DNA of 64,000 nt from M3007 sp044226205 (GCA_044226205.1 JBGAHL010000015.1:1-64000), one strand, 5' to 3'; numbered from the stretch's first letter, positions 37,178 to 45,588 are shown. Made by a program: numbers and translations. The notes: generated by a model not told the origin, from the letters alone.

Positions 37178-38074
37178 ATGGCGCGCAACGAAACCCGGCA
37201 ATGGACGGTATGGTTAGGGGTGATGCAAAGCATCACTGACTTTGGCCTGTTGGTAAAATTCCGGCTGACCTTAATGGTTATTTTCTCCGCCGTAATTGCC
37301 TACGCAATCGTTGGTACTGGTACCGACTGGTGGAGTATTTTCATGCTGACTACCGGCGGGTTTATGGTAACAGGTGCAGCTAACGCCTTGAACCAGGGAC
37401 TGGAGCGCGATTATGATCGCCTTATGACGCGTACGGCAAACCGCCCTTTAGCCGCTGGTCGGATGTCGTTGTCAACGGCAGTATTACTTGCAGGCCTCAT
37501 GGCTATGGTAGGTATATCGTGTCTGACCTGGTTTAACCCGCTCACCGGGTTTTTAGGTACGCTATCGCTGATGAGTTATGCATTTGTATACACCCCGCTG
37601 AAACGATTTACGCCTTTGTCCGTCGTTGTCGGGGCATTTCCCGGTGCATTGCCGATCATCATCGGTTGTGTCGCTTTTGAAGGTACAATCAGTTCGCTTG
37701 CGATTTACTTGTTTTTGATCCAGTTTCTGTGGCAGTTTCCTCATTACTGGGCAATTGCATGGCTGGCAGACGAGGATTACAAGAGGGCGGGATTTTTTAT
37801 GTTACCTACCCGTGATGGACAAAAAAATGCTTCTGTTGGCCTGCTTTCGCTCGCTTTTTGTGTGCTGATGTTGGTCAATACGGGTATAGGATACGCCTTG
37901 GGTATTACGAGCCCGGTAGTTACACTGGCGCTCACTTTGCTGAATATTTGGTTTGGCTGGCGGTGTTGGCGATTGTACAAAGAGTGTTCACATGCCGCCG
38001 CACGTCGCCAAATGTTCGCCTCATTTTTTCATCTCCCGCTTTCTTTGCTGGCGGTGTTAATTGACAAATTGTAA
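37178..38074 (+). CDS. cyoE: Protoheme IX farnesyltransferase (heme O synthase)
   Basis: This is a 298-residue UbiA-family membrane enzyme (about eight helices) that adds a farnesyl group to heme B to make heme O, the precursor of heme A for CoxA. The first Asp-rich motif is NALNQGLERDYDRLMTRTANRP, followed by YTPLKRFTPLSVVVGAFPGALP. It sits inside the oxidase operon between coxA and the first coxC, and starts 44 bases after coxA. No heme A synthase (ctaA) is present in the window. ATG 37178 was preferred over TTG 37130, which overlaps coxA. Confidence 0.95.
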   Translation: MARNETRQWTVWLGVMQSITDFGLLVKFRLTLMVIFSAVIAYAIVGTGTDWWSIFMLTTGGFMVTGAANALNQGLERDYDRLMTRTANRPLAAGRMSLSTAVLLAGLMAMVGISCLTWFNPLTGFLGTLSLMSYAFVYTPLKRFTPLSVVVGAFPGALPIIIGCVAFEGTISSLAIYLFLIQFLWQFPHYWAIAWLADEDYKRAGFFMLPTRDGQKNASVGLLSLAFCVLMLVNTGIGYALGITSPVVTLALTLLNIWFGWRCWRLYKECSHAAARRQMFASFFHLPLSLLAVLIDKL

Positions 38075-38077
38075 AAA

Positions 38078-38653
38078 ATGAATGCTGTGTCACAGCAATA
38101 TCGACGTTCCAAAATTCATCCCTATCAGTTCGCGCTGTGGGTGGGTTTGGCAACTATCATCATGATGTTTGTCGCTTTTACCAGCGCGTATATCGTCCGC
38201 AGAGCGGCTGGCAACTGGTATGAATTCAGATTGCCGGATATTTTTATGGCGAGTACAGTTGTGATTTTGTTGAGCAGTGTAACGTTTCAATTGTCGTTCA
38301 ATTCTTTTAAAAAAGGACGGGAACTGGGTTACAAGGGATTCATGATCGCGACTTTTCTACTCGGCATTGCATTCGTGATTTTACAGTACCAGGGCTGGCG
38401 AGCCATGGATGCGCAGGGCGCTACTTTGACCGTCAATCCTTCGAGTTCTTTTATTTACCTGATTTCGGGTGTACACGTAGCGCATGTGTTGGGCGGAATC
38501 ACCATACTTATGGTGGCGCTCACGCACGCTTTTGTACTGCCCTACAAGCCTACCGAACGTCGGAGAATGCGTTTCAGCCTTAGTCTGCAATACTGGCATT
38601 TCGTCGATATTCTCTGGGTTTATCTGTTTGCTTTTTTCATGCTCCAATCCTGA
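38078..38653 (+). CDS. coxC: Cytochrome c oxidase subunit III, short paralogue
   Basis: This is a 191-residue protein with five helices, close to the minimal length for subunit III. Characteristic stretches are FTSAYIVRRA, GVHVAHVLGG and SLQYWHFVDILWVYLF (the terminal WHFVDxxW motif of the family). It starts 3 bases after cyoE and is followed 44 bases later by a second, longer subunit III gene. Two tandem subunit III genes are usual in this Bacteroidota operon type; both chains may be in the complex. Confidence 0.92.
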   Translation: MNAVSQQYRRSKIHPYQFALWVGLATIIMMFVAFTSAYIVRRAAGNWYEFRLPDIFMASTVVILLSSVTFQLSFNSFKKGRELGYKGFMIATFLLGIAFVILQYQGWRAMDAQGATLTVNPSSSFIYLISGVHVAHVLGGITILMVALTHAFVLPYKPTERRRMRFSLSLQYWHFVDILWVYLFAFFMLQS

Positions 38654-38697
38654 AACCACCGCTTAAAAAAGTTTGTAGCTTTATAACTGACTGATTT

Positions 38698-39627
38698 ATG
38701 GCAGACACCTCTGTTGCACACGCTCACGAAACACATGACGGCCACCAGGAAGGCGGCCACAACTGGGATGGCGCGGCTGCACCCTTCAAGGCGAGCTACG
38801 GCAAGCTGATGATGTGGTACTTCCTGTTGTCCGATGCATTCACATTTGCAGGCTTCCTCATCGCTTACGGTGCGTTGCGTTTCAGTATGCCCACCTGGCC
38901 GGAACCCGATTTTGTATTTGCGTCGTTCCCTTTCCTTAAGGAAGGTACCCACTGGCCTCTGATTTTCGTGACCTTCATGACGTTCGTCCTGATTTTCAGT
39001 TCTGTAACTATGGTGCGTGCCGTACAAGAAGGCCACCGCGAAAACCGTCGCGGCGTCGTATTCTGGATGGTATTGACTATTCTCGGTGGCGCCGTATTCC
39101 TCGGATCCCAGGCTTATGAATGGACGACGCTGATCAAAGGCGAAAACGTCTCGGTATCGCGCAATCCTTTCGGCCGCCATCTCGAGGATGGCTACCTGGT
39201 AGAACTCGATGCTGCCGGTCAGCCGGTGATGGACGAAAACGGTCGCCCGAAGCCTCTGATGAAAAACGGCGCAATTGCAGAAGTCAAAAAAGGTCAGTCC
39301 TATTTGCTGCACGGCCATGAGCACGAAGGCGAAGTTGTGCTGGAGCAACCCTACATTTTCTATACCAAGGGCGCCGATGCCGGCGAACTGCATCCGGTAC
39401 CGCAGGGCCCCAAAGCCTTCGGCGCCTTGTTCTTCTTCATCACTGGGTTCCACGGGTTCCACGTATTTTCCGGTGTACTTTTCCTGAGCATTATTGCCAT
39501 TAATGCCGCCAGCGGATTGTATGCTGCACGTAGAAACGGCTACGAAATGGTTGAAAAAATCGGCCTCTACTGGCACTTTGTGGACTTGGTGTGGGTCTTC
39601 GTATTCCTCGTATTCTACCTGCTCTAA
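38698..39627 (+). CDS. coxC: Cytochrome c oxidase subunit III, long paralogue with periplasmic insert
   Basis: This is a 309-residue subunit III paralogue. The N-terminus is His-rich, and helices resume with YFLLSDAFTFAGFL. Between about residues 140 and 235 lies a hydrophilic insert (ENVSVSRNPFGRHLEDG to AGELHPVPQGPKAFG) that is absent from the short paralogue. The usual ending, ITGFHGFHVFSG and GLYWHFVDLVWVFVF, follows. The insert sits between helices and should form a soluble lobe. The gene precedes the subunit IV gene by 36 bases. Confidence 0.93.
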   Translation: MADTSVAHAHETHDGHQEGGHNWDGAAAPFKASYGKLMMWYFLLSDAFTFAGFLIAYGALRFSMPTWPEPDFVFASFPFLKEGTHWPLIFVTFMTFVLIFSSVTMVRAVQEGHRENRRGVVFWMVLTILGGAVFLGSQAYEWTTLIKGENVSVSRNPFGRHLEDGYLVELDAAGQPVMDENGRPKPLMKNGAIAEVKKGQSYLLHGHEHEGEVVLEQPYIFYTKGADAGELHPVPQGPKAFGALFFFITGFHGFHVFSGVLFLSIIAINAASGLYAARRNGYEMVEKIGLYWHFVDLVWVFVFLVFYLL

Positions 39628-39663
39628 ACCAAATTCCCTGCTCACTTCCTTAACTGTTGAAAT

Positions 39664-40098
39664 ATGTCGCACTTATCATACGAAGATCAAAAGAAACTTG
39701 TCTTCCGTGGCCTTATGATCCTCGGTATCATTACGCTGGTCGAGGTGTTCGTAGCCTTGTTTGCCAAGGGCCATATTGTAGAGGGTGTAAAATTTACCGA
39801 AGGGTTCGGCCACTACCTTTACATGCTGTTGATGATTGGCTTTTCGTTGTATAAAGCCTACTTCATCATCTTTTATTTCATGCACATGGCCTATGAAGTA
39901 CGAGGGCTGATGCTCAGTGTTTTGTTGCCTACGATGCTGCTGGTTTGGGCCATCATCGCCTTCTTTCAGGAGGGCAACTCCTGGGGCGCAAGGCGCGAAT
40001 TGATCAAAGAAAAAAATGAAGAAATGGTTCGCCCTACACCTTCCGGACAGCCGCAAGGATATTTGATCCCCGGCACGCACGGACAGACAAACGGCTAA
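39664..40098 (+). CDS. coxD: Cytochrome c oxidase subunit IV-type protein
   Basis: This is a 144-residue protein with three membrane helices (about 18-37, 52-75, 82-101) and a polar C-terminal tail. The order helix, KGHIVEGVKF, YFIIFYFMHMAYE matches the small prokaryotic subunit IV (COX4_pro) family that stabilises heme-copper oxidases. It is the last gene before a terminator at 40107-40138, so it closes the main ACIII-oxidase transcript. Confidence 0.88.
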   Translation: MSHLSYEDQKKLVFRGLMILGIITLVEVFVALFAKGHIVEGVKFTEGFGHYLYMLLMIGFSLYKAYFIIFYFMHMAYEVRGLMLSVLLPTMLLVWAIIAFFQEGNSWGARRELIKEKNEEMVRPTPSGQPQGYLIPGTHGQTNG

Positions 40099-40106
40099 TT
40101 AAAAAT

Positions 40107-40138
40107 AAAAGGGCGGGGAACAAAACCTCGCCTTTTTT
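40107..40138 (+). terminator. Terminator after coxD
   Basis: The stem AAAAGGGCGGGG with CCTCGCCTTTTTT (one G-T pair) has an AACAAAA loop and ends in a T-run. It may be partial, since the next three genes belong to the same assembly theme. Confidence 0.75.
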
Positions 40139-40161
40139 GTTGACTCTGAATATTTTAACTA

Positions 40162-40806
40162 ATGGCTGAGAATCAGGAAAAAAACAGGCGACCCATCAAT
40201 TTCGGTCGAATCTTTCTGCTACTTTTTGTCCTAGTCGTCTTGCCGGCAGGCTCGTGGTATTACCTGAGCGGCGGCTTAAACTGGCGCAAAAAGGCGGTTT
40301 CTGAATTGAGAATGTATGCCAAAATCAGGCCGGTGATGGTTATCCCTCCGGTCGGCGAACGCTTCGATGATCTCGAATCAAAAGTTTGCGTGCTTTACAA
40401 CTTCGGTTCCGAACCCGATCTCAACGATACGAACAAACTGGTGCTCGATACCTACGAAAACCTGTTCAAACAGTTTGGAATGTATACAGACGAGACGGTC
40501 CGTCCGGATTTCAGGCTGGTCCCTATTTTTGAAGGCGGCACCGCAGAATTCCGCTCTTACTACCAGACCTTGCCCAGCGCGGATTACGCCACCTGGCGAC
40601 GCAGCGGCGGCCTGGGGTCGTGGCGCACCATTCTGGAAAACAGCTACGAGCAATTCTGCCGCGATGAAGGCACTAAACCTGTACCGGCCTACTTTGCTCT
40701 TGCCGATACAAGCGGTCACATCCGCCGTTTTTACAATGCGCTCGACCCCAATCAGGTGGGACGTATGGTCGAACATATTGCAATATTATTGCCCAAACAG
40801 CAATAA
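40162..40806 (+). CDS. SCO1/SenC-like thioredoxin-fold protein lacking the copper-binding cysteines
   Basis: This is a 214-residue protein with one N-terminal membrane anchor (about 16-37) and a periplasmic thioredoxin-like domain. Its position after the oxidase genes and before DUF420 is where Bacteroidota encode a SCO copper chaperone. In the loop where SCO proteins have SCPxxCP, this protein reads GSEPDLND (82-89), so the two copper-ligating Cys correspond to E84 and N88. The only nearby Cys, C76, is in the preceding strand. It may be an assembly scaffold or thiol-independent factor. The fold call is an inference from pattern and context. Confidence 0.68.
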   Translation: MAENQEKNRRPINFGRIFLLLFVLVVLPAGSWYYLSGGLNWRKKAVSELRMYAKIRPVMVIPPVGERFDDLESKVCVLYNFGSEPDLNDTNKLVLDTYENLFKQFGMYTDETVRPDFRLVPIFEGGTAEFRSYYQTLPSADYATWRRSGGLGSWRTILENSYEQFCRDEGTKPVPAYFALADTSGHIRRFYNALDPNQVGRMVEHIAILLPKQQ

Positions 40807-40814
40807 CGCCACTT

Positions 40815-41363
40815 ATGAATGCTTCCGCTTTGCAGCCCAATCCTGCTCTCGAAAAAAAACTCAACGTAATCGCCTACATCGTTTCCGGCGTCGTGTTGTT
40901 GCTCGTGGGGGCCATGCGCCGCTTTAAGATTGATCTGGGTGTCGACTTCAGTTTTTTGCCCCCTTTTCATGCCGGCCTGAACGCGCTTACGGCACTCATT
41001 CTGCTGTACGCCCTCTGGCAAATCAAAAACAAGAGGGTTGACGCCCACCGCCGCGCCATCTATGCTGCTATGGTGTGCTCGGGATTGTTTTTGCTTTCCT
41101 ATGTATTGTACCATTTTACCACGCCTGAAACCAGGTACGGCGGAACGGGCATTTTGCGCACCCTGTACTTTATCCTGCTGATCACACACGTAGTACTTGC
41201 GGGCGCTGTACTGCCTTTTATATTGCTTACCTTTAACCGGGCATTTACCGGCCAATACGCAAGACATCGGAAAATGGCCCGCTGGGTATACCCGCTGTGG
41301 TTATACGTTGCCCTTACCGGACCTATCTGTTATCTGATGCTCCGGCCTTATTATCCATCCTGA
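40815..41363 (+). CDS. DUF420 membrane protein (oxidase assembly factor candidate)
   Basis: This is a 182-residue protein with five predicted helices and conserved His residues in and near the membrane (PPFHAGLNAL, VDAHRRAIYAAM, YHFT, ITHVVLAG, YARHRKMARWVYP). This pattern fits DUF420, a CtaG/CoxG-like group found beside SCO genes and proposed to help copper delivery to cytochrome oxidase. It starts 8 bases after the SCO-like gene, and the CPMC protein follows after 15 bases, so the three are one unit. Confidence 0.87.
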   Translation: MNASALQPNPALEKKLNVIAYIVSGVVLLLVGAMRRFKIDLGVDFSFLPPFHAGLNALTALILLYALWQIKNKRVDAHRRAIYAAMVCSGLFLLSYVLYHFTTPETRYGGTGILRTLYFILLITHVVLAGAVLPFILLTFNRAFTGQYARHRKMARWVYPLWLYVALTGPICYLMLRPYYPS

Positions 41364-41378
41364 TCAATCGTCAGAACT

Positions 41379-41657
41379 ATGAAAGACAGGTTTATTAAAA
41401 CTATCGGACTTCTCGCACTCCTCTTCACTTTGTCGTTTGGGCCTGCATCTGTACAGGCGCAATGCCCCATGTGCAAAGCAACTGCCGAATCCAACCTGAA
41501 AAACGGCGGAACGGCAGGCCGGGGACTTAATGCCGGCATCTTGTACATGCTTGTTGTGCCGTATTTGCTGGTCGGCTCTTTCGGCTACTGGTGGTGGCGC
41601 AACCGCAAAAAAGACGATGAGCAACAAGCCACCGAAATGACGGAAGAAGATTTTTAA
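41379..41657 (+). CDS. Small secreted or anchored CPMC protein
   Basis: This is a 92-residue protein with a signal peptide (1-28, ending VQAQ) followed at once by CPMCKATAESN, a short Gly-rich linker, one membrane helix (about 52-73, ending WWWRNRKK) and an acidic cytoplasmic tail. The CxxC plus Met placed outside the membrane could bind copper or do thiol exchange. Co-location with the SCO-like and DUF420 genes suggests a role in oxidase maturation; this is inference. A perfect terminator hairpin follows 13 bases after the stop. Confidence 0.8.
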   Translation: MKDRFIKTIGLLALLFTLSFGPASVQAQCPMCKATAESNLKNGGTAGRGLNAGILYMLVVPYLLVGSFGYWWWRNRKKDDEQQATEMTEEDF

Positions 41658-41670
41658 CATTTCGGAATGA

Positions 41671-41705
41671 AAAAAGCCCGGTCGGATCCCCCGACCGGGC
41701 TTTTT
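41671..41705 (+). terminator. Rho-independent terminator closing the oxidase-assembly genes
   Basis: A perfect 15-bp stem pairs AAAAAGCCCGGTCGG with CCGACCGGGCTTTTT, with a 5-base loop. Confidence 0.92.
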
Positions 41706-41762
41706 ATTTTGGCTAAAAGCATTCAAGTTTGCCACTCGCTAATTTCACAAAAACAACGGTCT

Positions 41763-42152
41763 ATGAAACTAACACCATTCAGACTCCTGATTTTGCTGCT
41801 GCTGATGACACCGCTCTCGTCATTACGCGCTTCACAGGAAGTCCTGCCCGCCCAGGCGCACGATGCCTGGATGCAAAAAACGGAAACGCTGCTACGGAGC
41901 AACGGCCAGTCAGCCAAACTGGATAAACGCCTGCATCGCACGGAAAAACGCCTTAACCGGCTTTCCAAACGCTATGCCGCCGCCGGGCCGGATTTCAACG
42001 ACCCGATTCAGAAATGGCTCTGGTTTGGCCTGATCGGGCTGGGCCTGGCGCTGGTGTTTTCGCTGGTCAGTTTCGGCCTGGCAGGTTTGGTCGGCTTTGC
42101 GGCGATCGTTTGCCTCGTCATCTGGATCGTCAAAAGGGAACAGGCTGTTTGA
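41763..42152 (+). CDS. Small exported membrane protein of unknown function
   Basis: This is a 129-residue protein with a signal peptide (1-24, ending LRAS), a basic amphipathic region (LDKRLHRTEKRLNRLSKRY) and two hydrophobic stretches near the C-terminus (about 84-104 and 107-124, joined without a clear loop). No enzyme motif was seen. Similar small proteins are common in this phylum and are poorly characterised. ATG 41763 gives the signal peptide; the frame opens earlier at 41667 inside the preceding terminator. It is flanked by terminators on both sides, so it is probably monocistronic. Confidence 0.75.
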   Translation: MKLTPFRLLILLLLMTPLSSLRASQEVLPAQAHDAWMQKTETLLRSNGQSAKLDKRLHRTEKRLNRLSKRYAAAGPDFNDPIQKWLWFGLIGLGLALVFSLVSFGLAGLVGFAAIVCLVIWIVKREQAV

Positions 42153-42156
42153 GCAT

Positions 42157-42194
42157 AAAAAAAGGGCCCGGTCAACTGACCGGGCCCTTTTTTT
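42157..42194. terminator. Rho-independent terminator between convergent genes
   Basis: The stem GGGCCCGGTCA with TGACCGGGCCC is extended by A7 and T7 on the two sides, so it works in both directions. Confidence 0.92.
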
Positions 42195-42208
42195 AGGGAA
42201 AAAGTTTC

Positions 42209-42700
42209 TTATTTCAAGGTGTAACGAGCGGCCAGACCGCCATAAGCGCCACCGAAACCCGAGCCGTAGCCGTTTACAAAGAATGCCGGCATCCAGTCAA
42301 CCGAAAGGTTTACCGGGGCGTTGGCAAATTTGTAGTCGAGACCGATATTGCCCAGAATACCGATGCTGGTGTTGGAAGCATCGTCGTCGATGCCAAAACC
42401 GTCTTTGTAGGTCCAGAAGTAAGCGGAAGCGCCACCGCCGACATACCAGTTGAGGCCTTCAACGCTGGGGATAGCGAAGTGGTGCTGATAAACAGCGCCT
42501 ACGTTGAACCAGCTGTAAAGCTCCCAGGAGCGGAAGCCGGCAAATACCTCAACGGCGCCGGGCTCGCTAATGAATTGCTTGTACGATACGGAAAGGGGAT
42601 AGCCGAAACGGAGGCCGATGGCCGACTTGTAGTTCTGTTGGGCATTGGCGCCGAAAAAGCAGCCGAATGCGAGGAGGAAAACAAAGAGGACTTTTTTCAT
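42209..42700 (-). CDS. Small outer-membrane beta-barrel protein
   Basis: This is a 163-residue protein with a signal peptide (1-20, ending GANAQ), followed by alternating strands with aromatic ends (SAIGLRFGYPLSVSYK, VEVFAGFRSW, WYVGGGASAYFW). It ends in a strand with hydrophobic residues at alternate positions (GGLAARYTLK). This is the pattern of an eight-stranded OmpW/OmpX-like barrel or of the DUF3575-like barrels. No ligand or enzymatic site is visible. It is convergent with the preceding gene and shares its terminator. Confidence 0.82.
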   Translation of the reverse strand: MKKVLFVFLLAFGCFFGANAQQNYKSAIGLRFGYPLSVSYKQFISEPGAVEVFAGFRSWELYSWFNVGAVYQHHFAIPSVEGLNWYVGGGASAYFWTYKDGFGIDDDASNTSIGILGNIGLDYKFANAPVNLSVDWMPAFFVNGYGSGFGGAYGGLAARYTLK

Positions 42701-42950
42701 AGAGCTATCAGAAGTTTAATGCGTAAAAAATGAGTTTTGCTGGGCCAAAGGTATTCATTCGCACTAATTGTCCATTTCCGGGCCCGACTTTTTTTGAGGA
42801 CCATGCTTGCCTTTTGCCGTCGGCAAATTTTTTTGGAATTTCGCCCGACAATGTGGTACAATTCAACGCATGATTTGTCCTTTTTAATTGAAAATCAAAC
42901 CTTTGCAGGAATTTACAGTTTACCTGACATCCTGCTCCAATTCGTTATTT

Positions 42951-43415
42951 ATGAAAATTGCGGTGTTCCCCGGCTCGTTTGATCCCATTACGGTCGGCCA
43001 TGTCGATCTCGTTCGCCGTGCGTTACCTTTGTTCGACAGGATTATCGTGGCCGTGGGGGTCAACACCACGAAAAAATATCTTTTCTCTCTCGAACAAAGA
43101 CTCAAATGGCTCCATCAGGTGTTCGAACACGACGAACAGATCTCCGTTGACTACTTCGAAAACCTGACTGCCCATTATTGCCAGCGCATCGGCGCCAGAT
43201 ACTTGCTGCGCGGCTTGCGCAATGCTGCCGATTTTGACTACGAAAAAACCATTTCGCAACTAAACCACATCGTCGGGGGAGGAATAGAAACCGTTTTTCT
43301 GATCGCTCAGCCCGAGTATTCACACATCAGCAGCACGATTGTTCGCGAAATTATTGTCGGCGGCGGCGACGCCACGCCTTTTATCCCTAAGGAAATACAA
43401 ATCGGACCTGCCTGA
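42951..43415 (+). CDS. coaD: Pantetheine-phosphate adenylyltransferase
   Basis: This is a 154-residue cytoplasmic enzyme of coenzyme A synthesis that transfers AMP to 4'-phosphopantetheine. It begins with the nucleotidyltransferase motif FPGSFDPITVGHVD and has YLLRGLRNAADFDYE and the KMSKS-like HISSTIVREI. Length is normal. ATG 42951 was chosen over 42888. A near-consensus promoter (TTTG, 20 bases, AACCTTTG) overlaps 42871-42906. Confidence 0.95.
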   Translation: MKIAVFPGSFDPITVGHVDLVRRALPLFDRIIVAVGVNTTKKYLFSLEQRLKWLHQVFEHDEQISVDYFENLTAHYCQRIGARYLLRGLRNAADFDYEKTISQLNHIVGGGIETVFLIAQPEYSHISSTIVREIIVGGGDATPFIPKEIQIGPA

Positions 43416-43448
43416 TACGATTGGCAGATTGCCCAACCATATTCTACC

Positions 43449-45080
43449 ATGACAGACGCAATTTTTTCCGTACCCATGCCGGTCAATGAGCCGGTACTCA
43501 ATTATGCCCCGGGTTCGCCCGAAAAGGCGGCGCTTAAAAAAGCACTGGCTGAATTAAAATCGCAAGTGCGTGATTTGCCCATGTTCATCGGCGGTCAGCG
43601 TGTCACCACGACCGAGAAAGGAACGGTCAGGCCCCCTCACGAACGCGATCACGTGCTCGGCCATTTTTCACGGGGGAATGCAACCCACGTGCGGGCCGCC
43701 ATCGAAGCGGCGATGAAAGCCAAACCCGCCTGGGAAGCCATGCCCTGGCAAGAACGCGCGGCAATCTTTCTGAAAGCGGCCGACCTGCTCACCGGCCCTT
43801 ATCGCGCCAGAATGAATGCCGCGACGATGCTCTGCCAAAGCAAAAATGCGTTCCAGGCCGAAATTGACGCGGTGTGTGAATTGGCCGACTTTTGGCGCTT
43901 TAATGCCTGGTTTATGCAGGAAATTTATAAAAACCAGCCTTTAAGCGTCAAAAATACCTGGAATCGGACCGACTGGCGTCCGCTGGAAGGATTCGTTTTT
44001 GCGCTTACGCCTTTCAATTTTACCTCGATTGCGGGCAATTTGCCCACCGCCCCCGCCATGCTGGGCAATGTCGCGGTTTGGAAACCTGCCGAAACCCAGA
44101 TCTACTCCGCCGAAGTCATCATGGAAATTCTCGAAGAAGCCGGCTTGCCGGCCGGGGTGGTCAACCTGGTGTACGTCGATGGCCCGACCGTGGGAAAAGA
44201 AGTGTTCAGTCATCCGGATTTTGCCGGCCTGCATTTCACGGGCAGCACCGGCGTGTTCCAGAATTTGTGGAAAACCATTGGTGAAAATATCGCCAATTAT
44301 AAGTCGTACCCGCGCGTCGTCGGCGAAACCGGGGGCAAGGATTTTGTCATTGCCCACGAATCTGCCGACCCGAAAGCCGTGGCTGTGGCCCTGGCTCGCG
44401 GCGCTTTTGAATTTCAGGGGCAAAAATGTTCCGCCGCATCCCGGGCATATATCCCCGATAACCTGTGGCCCGCAGTGAAAGAATCCCTCGTTGCCGACCT
44501 GGCCAGTATGAAAATGGGTAGCCCGGAAGATTTTACCAACTTTATCAATGCCGTGATCGATGAGAAGGCATTTGACAAAATCACCGGCTACATTGCCTCT
44601 GCCAAACAATCGGCGCAGGTGAAAGTAGTTGCAGGCGGCAACTATGACAAATCAAAAGGTTTTTTCATCGAGCCCACGGTGCTCGAAGTGTCGGACCCGC
44701 ATTACGTTACCATGTGCGACGAGTTGTTCGGGCCGGTGCTGACTGTTTATGTATATCCTGCCAAAAACTACGAACAAGCACTCGATCTGGTGGACCAAAC
44801 CTCACCGTACGCCCTTACAGGAGCAATTTTTGCACGCGACCGTGCGGCGGTCGAAAGGGCCAACGACCGCCTTCGCCACGCGGCAGGCAACTACTACATC
44901 AACGACAAACCCACAGGCGCAGTAGTGGGGCAGCAGCCGTTTGGCGGCGCGCGGGCCTCGGGCACCAACGACAAGGCGGGTTCGGTGCTCAATTTGTACC
45001 GCTGGTTGTCGCCGCGAACGATGAAAGAGAATTTCGTCTCTCCGACAGACTACCGGTATCCGTTTTTGCAGGAAGCGTGA
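43449..45080 (+). CDS. pruA: L-glutamate gamma-semialdehyde dehydrogenase (delta-1-pyrroline-5-carboxylate dehydrogenase)
   Basis: This is a 543-residue NAD-dependent aldehyde dehydrogenase that oxidises glutamate semialdehyde to glutamate in proline catabolism. Hallmarks are the general-base Glu in VVGETGGKDF, the nucleophile Cys in FQGQKCSAASRAY and the substrate segment QQPFGGARASGTNDKAG near the C-terminus. Length fits the single-function PruA type rather than PutA. No proline dehydrogenase gene is adjacent. It starts 33 bases after coaD and is closed by a terminator. Confidence 0.95.
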   Translation: MTDAIFSVPMPVNEPVLNYAPGSPEKAALKKALAELKSQVRDLPMFIGGQRVTTTEKGTVRPPHERDHVLGHFSRGNATHVRAAIEAAMKAKPAWEAMPWQERAAIFLKAADLLTGPYRARMNAATMLCQSKNAFQAEIDAVCELADFWRFNAWFMQEIYKNQPLSVKNTWNRTDWRPLEGFVFALTPFNFTSIAGNLPTAPAMLGNVAVWKPAETQIYSAEVIMEILEEAGLPAGVVNLVYVDGPTVGKEVFSHPDFAGLHFTGSTGVFQNLWKTIGENIANYKSYPRVVGETGGKDFVIAHESADPKAVAVALARGAFEFQGQKCSAASRAYIPDNLWPAVKESLVADLASMKMGSPEDFTNFINAVIDEKAFDKITGYIASAKQSAQVKVVAGGNYDKSKGFFIEPTVLEVSDPHYVTMCDELFGPVLTVYVYPAKNYEQALDLVDQTSPYALTGAIFARDRAAVERANDRLRHAAGNYYINDKPTGAVVGQQPFGGARASGTNDKAGSVLNLYRWLSPRTMKENFVSPTDYRYPFLQEA

Positions 45081-45100
45081 CGTTACAGGACGAAAATTAA

Positions 45101-45138
45101 AAAGGCCGGTTGCATTGACTGCAACCGGCCTTTTTTTA
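45101..45138. terminator. Terminator between pruA and rplS
   Basis: A perfect 14-bp stem pairs AAAGGCCGGTTGCA with TGCAACCGGCCTTT, followed by more T. It is symmetric enough for both convergent genes. Confidence 0.92.
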
Positions 45139-45159
45139 GGGCTTGAATCCGGGAAGAAA

Positions 45160-45543
45160 TTAATTTTTGCCGCTGTTGGACGACGAAGTCATTTTCAATT
45201 CCTTGATACGAGCCTTTTTGCCAACCAGTCCGCGGAGATAGTACAGGCGCGCACGGCGAACTTTACCGCGTTTAATCACCTGAATACCTGCGATATTCGG
45301 ATTGGAATAAGCAAAAATACGTTCGACGCCAACGCCGTGGGAGATTTTACGTACGGTAAAGGTACGGGTGCTGCCATGGCCTTTGATTTGAATGACGTCG
45401 CCGCGAAAATCCTGTTCACGCGTTTTGTCGCCTTCGACAATACGGTAAGTGACTATAATCGTGTCGCCGGTTTTAAAACTGGGAAATGCCGGCACGTTGA
45501 GCATTTGCTCCTGGACAAACTGGATGGCTTCCAACTCTTTCAT
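45160..45543 (-). CDS. rplS: 50S ribosomal protein L19
   Basis: This is a 127-residue ribosomal protein with the L19 core: FKTGDTIIVTYRIVEGDKTREQ, DVIQIKGHGSTRTFTVRKIS, GVGVERIFAYSNP, VIKRGKVRRARLYYLRGL. L19 sits at the 30S-50S interface. The C-terminal tail is Ser/Asn-rich. Unlike in many bacteria, rimM and trmD are not beside it; it stands alone between terminators. Confidence 0.96.
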   Translation of the reverse strand: MKELEAIQFVQEQMLNVPAFPSFKTGDTIIVTYRIVEGDKTREQDFRGDVIQIKGHGSTRTFTVRKISHGVGVERIFAYSNPNIAGIQVIKRGKVRRARLYYLRGLVGKKARIKELKMTSSSNSGKN

Positions 45544-45580
45544 TGCATTACAAATTTATCACTGCTGAATTAGCAGGGCG

Positions 45581-45588
45581 CAAAGGTA
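45581..45588 (-). promoter_or_regulatory. Candidate -7 element for rplS
   Basis: On the minus strand this reads TACCTTTG, an exact TAnnTTTG match, 38 bases upstream of the rplS ATG. The -33 region is only T-rich. Confidence 0.45.

Noticed and set aside
42737..42982. An 81-codon frame overlapping the coaD start
   Set aside because: It overlaps coaD in another frame and has no recognisable feature. The region more likely holds divergent promoters.
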